64,000 bases of DNA, from assembly GCF_016917755.1 (NCBI RefSeq), contig NZ_CP070326.1, positions 4,092,001 through 4,156,000 of the forward strand. The letters are read 5' to 3'. Under the pieces are notes generated by a model. The model was not told where the DNA came from. It did not search any database and saw only the letters and a program-made list of their open reading frames with translations. Below are positions 24,423 to 32,580 of the stretch, piece after piece (the first letter of the stretch is position 1; the number at the start of each line of letters is the position of its first letter). The position numbers and the translations under genes were made by a program. This DNA is from Streptomyces noursei. GTDB lineage: Bacteria > Actinomycetota > Actinomycetes > Streptomycetales > Streptomycetaceae.

Positions 24423-26084
24423 TCACGCGGTCGCCGGATGCCGGCCGGCCTTCGGGCGGAGCCGGCCGGCCACCACCGCACCGGCGGCCGCGACCACCGC
24501 CATCGCCGTGAAGACCGCCAGGAAGGCCGCGGGATGGCTCGTCGTCGCGGCGCCCGCGGCATCCGCGGCGCCGGCCGAAGCGGTACCGGCCGCGGCGATC
24601 GAACCGCCGCCGAACGCCGCGAACAGCACCCCGCTGACGCCGACGAAGGCCACGTTGCCGAGCGCGTCGGACATCTGGAGCGAGGAGGAGTTGCTGCCCG
24701 CCTCCTCCGGACGGGAGAGCTTCAGCAACAGCACGCTGCCGCTGGAGATGTTCAGCCCCATCCCGAACCCGCCGATCGTCCACGCCACGGCCACCGTCCA
24801 GACCGGCACCCCGTCGATCAGGACCAGCGGCACCAGCACGATCGCCGTCGCCAGCAGCGCCATGCCCAGGCCCATCAGCCGCTCGCGGTGGGCGTCCAGG
24901 CGCGGGCGGCTCTGCACGTACGAGCCGAGCGCCCAGGTCAGGCCGCCGCCGGTGAGCGAGAGCCCGGCCAGGGTGGCGGACAGCCCGCGCTGGGTGACCA
25001 ACAGCAGCGGGATGAAGCTCTCGGCGGCGACCAGCGCCCCGGCGGCCAACCCGCGCATCAGCACCACCGTCGGCAGCCCGCGGCCCGCCCGGAACGTGCC
25101 CCGGGGCAGCAGCCGCACGATGGCCGGGGCCAGCAGCGCCAACCCGGCGACGGCCGGCAGCAGCGCGAACCAGCTCGGGTGCTGACCCGCGTACTGCAGC
25201 AGCGACGCGCCCACCGCGACCGCCAGCGCCAACAGGCTGCGGCGGCTGGCCAGGATGTGCCGGAGGCCGCCGTCCGGGCCGGGGGCGGTGCGCGGCAGCT
25301 TGCGCAGCGCCGGCAGCATCACCGCGAGCGGCAGGAGTATCAGCACGGGTATGGAGAGGAACACCCAGCGCCAGCCGAGGTGTTCGGTGACCGTCCCGGC
25401 GACCAGCGGGCCGACGATCACCGGCACCACCCAGGCCGCCGAGAACGACGCCATGACCGAGGGCCGCAGCCGTTCGGGATAGCCGCGGCCGACGACGACG
25501 TACAGCGACACCATCGCCAGGCCGCCGCCCAGGCCCTGGACGCCCCGCCCGGCGACGAACATGCCCATGCTCTGCGCCCCGCCGGCGATCACCAGCCCGG
25601 CGCCGAACGCCGCGATACCGCTGAACAGCGGTGCCAGCGGCCCGCGTCGATCGCTCCACACGCCGGAGAGCGCCATCGCGAACAGGCTGGCCGTGAAGAA
25701 GGCCGAGAAGGCGAAGGCGTAGAGCCCGATGCCGTCGAGGGCCCGGGCGGCCACCGGCATGGCGGTGTTCACCGCGCTGGCCTCGAAGGCGATGAGGGAG
25801 ACGACGGAGATGATGCCGAGGGTCAGGGCGCGGTAGTGCCGGCCGAGGACGCCGCCGGAGCCGTCCGGAGGCGGACCGGCGGGCGGGTCGGCGGGCGGGT
25901 CGGCGGGCGGGTCGGCGGGCGGGTCGGCGGGCACGGCCCGGTCGCGGGCCTGGTGCGGGCCGCGCTCCGGGCCGTGCTCCGGGATGTCCGTCCGTCGGGG
26001 GGTGGTGGCGGCGGGGGGTGCGGCGGTGCTGCCCGTCGCGACCTGGGCGGCCGCGTCCGCGGGGCTCGAAGGATCAGCGGTCAT
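24423..26084 (-). CDS. MFS drug/metabolite exporter (DHA2-like, about 14 TM)
   Basis: 553 aa from the ATG at 26084. A cytosolic N-terminal tail of ~80 residues contains four to five PADP repeats encoded by a 12-nt tandem repeat. About 13-14 membrane helices follow (from ALTLGIISVVSLIAFEASAVNTAMPVAARAL). The loop WSDRRGPLAPLFSGIAAFGAGL and RGVQGLGGGLAMVSLYVVVG match the QacA/EmrB group. Expected function is proton-driven efflux. No regulator is adjacent. Confidence 0.9.
   Translation of the reverse strand: MTADPSSPADAAAQVATGSTAAPPAATTPRRTDIPEHGPERGPHQARDRAVPADPPADPPADPPADPPAGPPPDGSGGVLGRHYRALTLGIISVVSLIAFEASAVNTAMPVAARALDGIGLYAFAFSAFFTASLFAMALSGVWSDRRGPLAPLFSGIAAFGAGLVIAGGAQSMGMFVAGRGVQGLGGGLAMVSLYVVVGRGYPERLRPSVMASFSAAWVVPVIVGPLVAGTVTEHLGWRWVFLSIPVLILLPLAVMLPALRKLPRTAPGPDGGLRHILASRRSLLALAVAVGASLLQYAGQHPSWFALLPAVAGLALLAPAIVRLLPRGTFRAGRGLPTVVLMRGLAAGALVAAESFIPLLLVTQRGLSATLAGLSLTGGGLTWALGSYVQSRPRLDAHRERLMGLGMALLATAIVLVPLVLIDGVPVWTVAVAWTIGGFGMGLNISSGSVLLLKLSRPEEAGSNSSSLQMSDALGNVAFVGVSGVLFAAFGGGSIAAAGTASAGAADAAGAATTSHPAAFLAVFTAMAVVAAAGAVVAGRLRPKAGRHPATA
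25878..25932. repeat. 12-nt tandem repeat inside the MFS gene
   Basis: About 4.5 copies of GGCGGGCGGGTC, encoding consecutive Pro-Ala-Asp-Pro units in the N-terminal tail. In-frame, so copy-number change would only lengthen or shorten the tail. Confidence 0.85.
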
Positions 26085-26333
26085 CGAGCCAGCGTAAGGG
26101 CCGTAAGGCCGTTGCACCCCTGTCCGGAGGCGGGGATTCCCTACACCGTCCGTCCTACGCCGCGGGTCCGCCCCGCCCCCGCGACAACGCCCCGCCGCAC
26201 TACCGCGCGCTCGGGCCAGCCGACTCATCGCTGCCGCCCCTGGTGATCACCGGCGACCGAGGCCGCCGGGCCACCGCCCACCGCCCGTTCGTGAACTGCG
26301 CGTTGCAGCCTCGTGGCAGCCCGCCCGCCGCCC

Positions 26334-26364
26334 TTGTCCGGCCCCCCACCCGGCGGCCTAGAGT
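26334..26364 (+). promoter_or_regulatory. Candidate housekeeping promoter of tRNA-Cys
   Basis: TTGTCC (26334-26339) and TAGAGT (26359-26364), 19 bp apart, ending 19 bp before the mature tRNA 5' end. The spacing is slightly long for a HrdB promoter. Confidence 0.45.
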
Positions 26365-26383
26365 CGGGAGCACACCGCACCCC

Positions 26384-26455
26384 GGCCGTGTGCCCGAGTG
26401 GTTTAGGGGCTCGCCTGCAAAGCGAGTTACGTGGGTTCGAATCCCGCCACGGCCT
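26384..26455 (+). tRNA. tRNA-Cys (anticodon GCA)
   Basis: Folds as a complete cloverleaf of 72 nt. The acceptor stem is GGCCGTG with CACGGCC. The anticodon stem CTCGC/GCGAG has loop CTGCAAA with anticodon GCA. The T-arm is GTGGG-TTCGAAT-CCCGC. The discriminator base is T, as expected for tRNA-Cys. The 3' CCA is not encoded. I saw no partial repeat of its 3' end nearby that would indicate an integrated element. Confidence 0.97.
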
Positions 26456-26933
26456 CTGACAGCCCCGCGTCGCCGCGCCCTGTGCGTGTAACGCCGCGAC
26501 AGGCAGCGCGCGGGCGCTGTGACCCAGCCGCCCGACGGCGGCCCCGACGAGCGCGGGGACCGCCGTCCGGCGCGCCCACGCCCTCCGGGCCGCCCCCGCT
26601 CCCGCGCCTGCGCCGCCCTCGCCTTTTCCCCCGTGCGCTTCGACTCCCCCGAGCACTCCGGTTCCCCCGTGCATTCCGCTCGCCCCCTCGCTCGGCAGCG
26701 TCCGCCGCCGGTCGGCCGTCCGCCGGTCACCGACCGGCGCCACGCACGACATCGCGCGCTGGAAAAACCGTAAGTGACGGCACTGACAACGACCGTGACG
26801 GAGAGTGAAGTCGCAGGTCGCGCGCGGAAAGGGCAGAGGTAGGAGCAGGGACGGGAAGGCGCGACCGGGCGCGTCGCGCGGACCGCCGCGGGTCCGCACG
26901 ACGCGGCGGCACCGCGGCGGCGTCGCGGCCTCG
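26456..26933. other. Intergenic region between tRNA-Cys and the XDH-like operon end
   Basis: 478 bp with no recognised gene. The long antisense frames here have shadow-like composition (Arg/Pro/Ala-rich). Nothing specific was identified. Confidence 0.45.
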
Positions 26934-29267
26934 CTACGGCGTCTGCACCGGCTGTGCCACCGCCGCCTGCGGCCGGATCGGCAGCCGGCCGATCGGGCGG
27001 CCGGTGGCGGCACGGACCGCCGACGCCACCGCGGCCGGCGAGGTCACCACCGGCACCGCGCTGGCCGCCTTGGCGCCGAACGGGGCGACCACATCGCGGT
27101 CCTCGACGAGCTTGACGATCCGGATGTCCGGCGCGTCCAGCGCGGTCGGCAGCGCATACCCGGTCAGGTCGGGGTGGCGGACCTGACCACGGGTGGTGCG
27201 AAGGTTCTCCATCAGCGCGGCGCCCAGGCCCTGGGTGACCCCGGCCTCGATCCGGGCCCGCAGCTGGCGCGGGTTGAGCACCCGGCCGACGTCCTGGGCC
27301 ACGGTCATCTCCACCACCCGGACGGTGCCCAGCTCGATGTCGACGTCGGCGACGCAGCGGATGGCGCAGAACGCCAGGCCGACGAAGGCGTCGCCCTGCC
27401 CGGTCTCGTCCAGCGGTTCGGTGGGGTGCGGCCGGCACTGGGCGGTGGCCCACAGTTCCTTGCCGTCCAGCGCCTCGGCAACGGTGGTGCTGAGCACCCC
27501 GTCGTACGAGGTGATCTTGCCGTCGGCGATCTGCAGCAGCTCGGTGGACATCCCGAACTTGTGGGCCAGCGGCTGGAGGAGCTGGGTGCGGACCATCTTC
27601 GCGGCCCGCTCGACGGCGCCGCCGGAGACCCAGGTGTGCCGGCCGTGGCAGGCCCGGCCGGCCGGGGGCTGATCGGTGTCCACACCCGCGACGTGCACCT
27701 CGTCGACGCCCAGGGTCTCCTGGACGATCTGCCGGGCCAGCGTGGAGAAACCGGAACCGGTCTCGACCGCGGCGCAGATGACGGTGGCGACGGAGCCGCT
27801 GACCTTGACGGTCGCGGTGGACACCTCGTCGGCGCCCTCCGCACCGAGCATGTGCACCATGCCCAGGGCGTAGCCGACGCCGCGCCGGACCGCGCCCGGC
27901 TCGCCCGCGCCCTCGGGGCCGCCCGGCAGCAGCCACTCCGCCTCGGGGGTGTCCTTGGGCAGCTCGGGCAGCGGCGCCTCGGTGACGGCGCGCAGGAGTT
28001 CGGCGACCGGGGCGGGGCAGGTGACGGTCTGCCCGGTGGGCAGCAGGTCGCCGGTGGCCATGACGTTGCGCCGGCGGATCTCGTCCGGCTCCAGACCCAG
28101 GTGGGCGGCGAGCTTGTCCATCTGGCCCTCGTAGGCGGCGCAGACCTGGAGGGCACCCTCGCCGCGCATATGGCCGGACGGCGGGTTGTTGGTGCGCACC
28201 GCCCAGCCCTCGACGACGGCGTGCGGGACGACGTACGGGCCACAGGCGAACGAGACCGCGGCGGCCAGTGCCTCGGCGGAGGTGTCCGCGTAGGCCCCGG
28301 CGTCCATCAGGATCTGCGCCTCCACCTTGACCAACTTGCCCTCGGCGTCGGCGTGGTGGCGGTAGCGCAGCAGGGTGGGGTGGCGGTGGGCGTGGGCGAG
28401 GAAGGACTCCTCCCGGGTGGCGGCCAGCTTCACCGGGCAGCCCGTACGGAGCGCCAGCAGCCCCAGCGACAACTGGATGCCGGGGTCCTCGCGGTCGGCG
28501 GTGGCGCCGGGCACGCCGGTCACCACGACCTTGACCTGCTCCGGGTCCAGGCCGAAGGAGGCGGCGGCCAGGTCGCGGTCGGTGTGCGGGTCGGTGGAGG
28601 CGGTGTAGATCTCCACCCCGCCGTCGGGGCGCGGCACCGCGAGGCCGGCCTCGGCCCCGATGGGCGCCGGGTCCTGGCGGCCGATCCGGTAGAAGCCCTC
28701 GACCATCACCTCGCCCATCGCCTCGGCGTCGCCGAAGCGGAGCGGGATGTGCCGGATGAGGTTGCCGTCGGGATGCAACGGCTCCGCCTCGAAGGCGAGT
28801 TGGGGGTCGGTGACGGCCTCCAGGACCTCGTAGTCGACCACGATGGCGGCGGCGGCCAGCCGGGCCGTATCGGGGTGGTCGGCGGCCACCGCGGCGATCG
28901 GCTCACCGTGGTGACGGACCTCGTCCATGGCGAACACCGGCCGGTCGGCGATGCCCCGGCCGTACCCCTTGTCGCCGGGTACGTCCTCGTGGGTGACGAC
29001 GGCGCGCACGCCCGGCATCTCCGTGGCGTGCCGGGTGTCCACGGACCGGATCCGGGCCCGCGGGTGCGGGGAGCGCAACACGGCCGCCCACAGCAGGCCC
29101 TCGGCCCACAGGTCGGCGGCGTACGGGAAGGTGCCCTCCGCCTTGGCCGCCGCGTCGGCGGACATCAGGGAGACGCCGAGCCCGTGCGACGACGGTTCCA
29201 CGGGGGCCTGGACACCCGCCGCGGGCGTCGCGGTGACGGCACCGGCGCCGTCGGTGGTACCGCTCAT
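26934..29267 (-). CDS. Xanthine dehydrogenase-like molybdopterin subunit with degenerate active-site motifs
   Basis: 777 aa, ATG at 29267 with GAGG upstream. The overall fold is that of the XdhB/CoxL large subunit: N-terminal a/b hammerhead (EGTFPYAADLWAEGLLWAAVLRSPHPRARI) and a Moco-binding region through the C-terminus (VAQDVGRVLNPRQLRARIEAGVTQGLGAALME). Three motifs that normally contact the molybdenum centre are altered. The GGGFGGKE loop reads GVPGATADRED, RGFG reads RGEG, and the GAKGVGExP motif with the catalytic Glu reads GAKAASAVP. It is the third gene of an operon with FAD and 2Fe-2S subunits, so complex assembly is likely, but canonical purine hydroxylation is doubtful. Confidence 0.85.
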   Translation of the reverse strand: MSGTTDGAGAVTATPAAGVQAPVEPSSHGLGVSLMSADAAAKAEGTFPYAADLWAEGLLWAAVLRSPHPRARIRSVDTRHATEMPGVRAVVTHEDVPGDKGYGRGIADRPVFAMDEVRHHGEPIAAVAADHPDTARLAAAAIVVDYEVLEAVTDPQLAFEAEPLHPDGNLIRHIPLRFGDAEAMGEVMVEGFYRIGRQDPAPIGAEAGLAVPRPDGGVEIYTASTDPHTDRDLAAASFGLDPEQVKVVVTGVPGATADREDPGIQLSLGLLALRTGCPVKLAATREESFLAHAHRHPTLLRYRHHADAEGKLVKVEAQILMDAGAYADTSAEALAAAVSFACGPYVVPHAVVEGWAVRTNNPPSGHMRGEGALQVCAAYEGQMDKLAAHLGLEPDEIRRRNVMATGDLLPTGQTVTCPAPVAELLRAVTEAPLPELPKDTPEAEWLLPGGPEGAGEPGAVRRGVGYALGMVHMLGAEGADEVSTATVKVSGSVATVICAAVETGSGFSTLARQIVQETLGVDEVHVAGVDTDQPPAGRACHGRHTWVSGGAVERAAKMVRTQLLQPLAHKFGMSTELLQIADGKITSYDGVLSTTVAEALDGKELWATAQCRPHPTEPLDETGQGDAFVGLAFCAIRCVADVDIELGTVRVVEMTVAQDVGRVLNPRQLRARIEAGVTQGLGAALMENLRTTRGQVRHPDLTGYALPTALDAPDIRIVKLVEDRDVVAPFGAKAASAVPVVTSPAAVASAVRAATGRPIGRLPIRPQAAVAQPVQTP

Positions 29268-29340
29268 GCCAAGACCTCGCTCCGCTCACCCTCGCATCCG
29301 CGAGGCCCGCACCTTGTGACGAATCGCTCGCTGCGCTTGC

Positions 29341-31455
29341 TCACCCAGCGCCTCCCGGCTGCGCGTCCGGGTGGTGCGGCGTCCCGTCCATCGGGTCGGC
29401 GGGACCCGCCTGGTGGGGAATGCGGGCGGTTTCGACCGGCGCCTCGTCGGCGACGTCGACCGCCTCGGCGCGGGACTTCACGACGTCGGCGACGGCCTCC
29501 AGGACACCGCGGTAGCCCGAGCAGCGGCAGAGGTTGCCGCAGAGCGCCTTGCGGGTCTCCAGCTCCGTGGGGGCGTGGTTGCCCTCCAGGAGGTCGTGCA
29601 CGGTCATCGCCATGCCCGGTACGCAGAAGCCGCACTGCACGGCCCCGGAGGCGGCGAGCGCCTGCTGGACGTCGGAGGGCACGCCGTTGCGCGCGAGCCC
29701 CTCGACGGTGCGGACCTCGCTGCCGGCCGCGGTGACGGCGGGCACCAGGCAGGAGGCGACCAGCCGCCCGTCCACCTGGACCGAGCAGGCCCCGCACTCC
29801 CCCTGGGAGCAGCCGTCCTTGGCGCCGGCCAGGCCGAGCCGTTCGCGCAGCACGTACAGCAGCGACTCGCCGATCCAGGCGTCCTTGACGGGCCGGTCGA
29901 TGCCGTTGACGCACAGCATGTAGGACGCCGAGGGGTGTTCGTCGTGCCCGTCGAGGACCGCCGCGGCGTCCGGGGTGTCCGGAACATCCAGGGTCTCGGG
30001 AACGGCGGCGGCCTCAGGGACGGCAGGAGCCTCGGGGGCGGCGGGGACCGGCTCGGGCGCGGGGTGCGTCGCGACGGCCGGGGCGGCCGGGGCGTCCTCG
30101 GGCTCGTGCGCGGCCGGTCCGGCGGGTGCCGCGACCTCGGCGGGGACCGGCTCGGCGGCGGGCGCGCCGGCGTCCGTGACGGGCTCCACCGCAGGGCCGG
30201 CGTCCGCGGCGCCCGGAGCGGCGGGGGCGACCGGCGCGAAGGCGTCGGCGGCGGGCGGAGGCGTCGGCACCGGGTGGGCGTCCTGGGCCTCGGCGGGGGC
30301 CTCGGGCGCCGCGGGGGCACCGTGCCCGGTGAAGTCCTCGCCGACCGGCGTGCCGGGCGCGGCACCGCGGTCGACGAGCGCACCGACGCCCGCACCATGG
30401 GCGGCGTCGATCATGAACTCCCCCGTGGTGTCGGGCTGTTCGCCCTCCGCCACCGGGACCGACCAGCCTTCGGCGCCGCTCGGGGCGGGCACCTCGGCGG
30501 CGGTTTCCCGGCCCGCGGCCCCGTCCTGCCGGTGGGCCGTCTGCCCGGCCGGCGGCCACTGGGCCAGTGCGTCGGCGGGCAGCGACCAGTGGCCGGTGGC
30601 ACCGCCCGTACCGGCCGCCGCGGCGCCCTGCGCATACGGGTCCTCGACCGGCGCCGCGAACGGCTCCTCCGCGACGCCGCCCTCCCCGACACCGGTGGCA
30701 CCGGCAGCACCGGCGACAGGGCCGGCGTCAACCGCCCCGGCCGTCCCGGCGGTCCCGCCCGTGGCGTTGAGCCCGGCGGTGAAGTTCCAGTGGCCGGTGG
30801 CGCCGGCCTCCGCGGGGCCGCCCTGGCCCGCGGCCTGGCCGCCCTCGTAGGGCAGGCCGGAATAGCCGCCGTCCGGGTAGGTCGGGGCAGCGCCATGGCC
30901 GTTCGACCGGCGGTCGTCGCCGACCAGGTACTCGCCGGACTCCTCCAGGGTGTCGTCGGCCACCGGGACGGCCCACGTGCCACCGGCCGCCTCCGGGCTG
31001 CCGGCGACCGGCCAGTGCACCTGTTCGCCGCCCCACGGCTGGGCGCCCTCGGGCGCGTTGGCCTGGTAGGCCGCGGCGGGGTCGTGGTGCGGTGCGGGCT
31101 CCTGCCTCCCCATGTGGTCGGCGTAGCCCGCCGCGGGGTCGGCGTAGCCGGTGGACGGGTCGGCGAACGGCATCGTCCACTGCCCGGTGGCCGCCGGGTC
31201 GGTGCCCGCGCCCGGTACCGGGGGCGCGGCGGAGTGCGCGGGGAACGAGGCCGGCGGGGTGTAGCCGTGGCCGGGGGCGGCCAGCGGGTCGGCGCCCGGC
31301 GCGCGGTAACCGGCGCCGTACGCGCCGGTGGTGAAGCCTTCGGGGAGCTGGACGAAGGCGGTGGCCTCCGACTCGTACTCGCCGCCCGGCGGCAGCGGCT
31401 GCCAGCCCTGCTCGGGGTGCGGCTGCTGCGGATGGCGGTTGTCTGCGTTGCTCAC
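29341..31455 (-). CDS. XDH-like 2Fe-2S subunit with a ~500-residue disordered extension
   Basis: 704 aa, against ~160-200 aa for the family. The C-terminal ~195 residues are a normal molybdenum-hydroxylase iron-sulfur subunit: plant-type cluster motif CSQGECGACSVQVDGRLVASC and the second cluster CGFCVPGM...CGNLCRCSGYRGVLEAV. The first ~505 residues are Gly/Ala/Pro/Glu-rich and predicted disordered. They contain repeated Trp motifs of the form GxW(S/T/A)xP(V/F)A(D/E) near residues 93, 161 and 331, and related HWPVAG, HWNFTAG and HWSLPAD near 148, 223 and 290. The GTG at 31455 overlaps the upstream FAD-subunit stop by 4 bp and has GGGAGGG before it, so the extension is translated as part of this gene. 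Confidence 0.9.
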   Translation of the reverse strand: MSNADNRHPQQPHPEQGWQPLPPGGEYESEATAFVQLPEGFTTGAYGAGYRAPGADPLAAPGHGYTPPASFPAHSAAPPVPGAGTDPAATGQWTMPFADPSTGYADPAAGYADHMGRQEPAPHHDPAAAYQANAPEGAQPWGGEQVHWPVAGSPEAAGGTWAVPVADDTLEESGEYLVGDDRRSNGHGAAPTYPDGGYSGLPYEGGQAAGQGGPAEAGATGHWNFTAGLNATGGTAGTAGAVDAGPVAGAAGATGVGEGGVAEEPFAAPVEDPYAQGAAAAGTGGATGHWSLPADALAQWPPAGQTAHRQDGAAGRETAAEVPAPSGAEGWSVPVAEGEQPDTTGEFMIDAAHGAGVGALVDRGAAPGTPVGEDFTGHGAPAAPEAPAEAQDAHPVPTPPPAADAFAPVAPAAPGAADAGPAVEPVTDAGAPAAEPVPAEVAAPAGPAAHEPEDAPAAPAVATHPAPEPVPAAPEAPAVPEAAAVPETLDVPDTPDAAAVLDGHDEHPSASYMLCVNGIDRPVKDAWIGESLLYVLRERLGLAGAKDGCSQGECGACSVQVDGRLVASCLVPAVTAAGSEVRTVEGLARNGVPSDVQQALAASGAVQCGFCVPGMAMTVHDLLEGNHAPTELETRKALCGNLCRCSGYRGVLEAVADVVKSRAEAVDVADEAPVETARIPHQAGPADPMDGTPHHPDAQPGGAG

Positions 31456-32348
31456 GAGAGCGCCCTCCCAAGTGCGCGGCGGGCCAGGGCTGCCACCGTA
31501 CGGCGCAGGTGCAGGGCGGCCGGCGGGAGGGCCGCCGGTTCGGAGCCGTCCTGCGGCGGCACCGGGTCGGGGATGCAGGCGGCGGCCACGTAGTCGCCGA
31601 AGGCGGCCAGCGCCTCGGGGACCAGGCCGCGTTCGCCGTCCCAGTCGATGAGCGAGGCCACCCACTGCTCGGCCTCCAGGGGGCGCAGCGGCATGGCGGC
31701 GACCGCGCCGACCGCGCAGCGCACCGAGCGCCGGGCCGGGTCCAGGACCAGCGCGACGGAGGCGGTGGCGCGGCCGGGGCCGGTGCGCCCGGTGGCCTTG
31801 AGGAAGGTCTGCGGGGCGTGCAGCAGCGGAACCCGTACGAAGCCGACGAGTTCCCCGGGGCTCAACATCTCGCGACCGGTGAGCAGGTGGCTGACCGGGA
31901 TCTCGCGGCGGGCGCCCCCGGGGCCGGCGATGATCACCGTGGCCTCCAGGGCGGCCAGCACCGGGAGGGTGTCACCCGTGGGGGCGCTGGTGACGATGTT
32001 GCCGCCAAGGGTCCCGGCGTTGCGGATCTGCGGCGGGCCGGCCGCGCGCGCGGCGGCGGCCAGACCCGGGATCAGGGCGGCGAAGTCGGGGCGCCCCATA
32101 CGGGCGAGGGTGAGGCCGGCGCCGAGCAGCGCATGACCGTCCAGGTACTGCCAGCCGCGGATCTCGCTGATCCGGCCGAGGCCCACCAGGCCCGCGGGTC
32201 TGAGGAGTCCGGCGTTGACCGCCGCCATGAGATCCGTGCCGCCCGCGACGGGCACGGCGGCGGGCATGGCGGTGAGTGCCGCCACCGCCTCGTCGAGCGA
32301 GGCCGGCAACGTCACCGATTGCGACGCGTGCGGTGCGTGCGTGGTCAA
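31452..32348 (-). CDS. XDH-like FAD-binding subunit
   Basis: 298 aa from a TTG start at 32348, which has GGGAAGGGG about 9 nt upstream and gives the normal family length. A GTG at 32408 would add 20 unlikely residues. FAD-binding motifs: VPVAGGTDLMAAVNAG, and IRNAGTLGGNIVTSAPTGDTLPVLAALEA, both characteristic of the CoxM/XdhC-type FAD domain. The C-terminal CO-dehydrogenase flavoprotein domain is present (GRATASVALVLD, RCAVGAVAAMPLR). First gene of the operon. It should pass electrons from the 2Fe-2S clusters to NAD+ or another acceptor. Confidence 0.9.
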   Translation of the reverse strand: MTTHAPHASQSVTLPASLDEAVAALTAMPAAVPVAGGTDLMAAVNAGLLRPAGLVGLGRISEIRGWQYLDGHALLGAGLTLARMGRPDFAALIPGLAAAARAAGPPQIRNAGTLGGNIVTSAPTGDTLPVLAALEATVIIAGPGGARREIPVSHLLTGREMLSPGELVGFVRVPLLHAPQTFLKATGRTGPGRATASVALVLDPARRSVRCAVGAVAAMPLRPLEAEQWVASLIDWDGERGLVPEALAAFGDYVAAACIPDPVPPQDGSEPAALPPAALHLRRTVAALARRALGRALS

Positions 32349-32580
32349 CCCAGCTGCCCCTTCCCCGGTGTCCCGGCAGTTCCGCTCCGCCGTACGGTAC
32401 GTGCTCACGGCCCGGACGTGGCAACTCTGGCACATCTTCGCGGACCCGGTACGCGCGAGGGTCCGCGAAGCGGTGTTCCGTCCTCGAAGAGGGCGCTGGT
32501 CCGGTTTCGTCCGCCGATTCCGGTGACCGTGCACCACCGTTCCAGGTCCGGCCGGACGGGCGCCCTCCTTGGGCGCGGGC

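Noticed and set aside
22398..26246. 1282-codon plus-strand open frame over the helicase and MFS genes
   Set aside because: Same shadow effect; both underlying minus-strand genes have conserved motifs.
26384..26933. tRNA-Cys as the attachment site of an integrated element
   Set aside because: No integrase gene nearby and no repeat of the tRNA 3' end found by eye; flanking genes look chromosomal.
26805..29735. 976-codon open frame on the plus strand opposite the XDH-like subunit
   Set aside because: Composition (Arg/Gly/Val/His-rich, no domain) is that of an antisense shadow in high-GC DNA; the minus-strand gene has clear family homology.
29341..31455. Long 2Fe-2S gene as two separate genes (disordered protein plus ferredoxin)
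   Set aside because: A single uninterrupted frame runs through, and no start codon with a ribosome binding site was obvious close to the ferredoxin domain; kept as one gene but flagged for proteomic testing.
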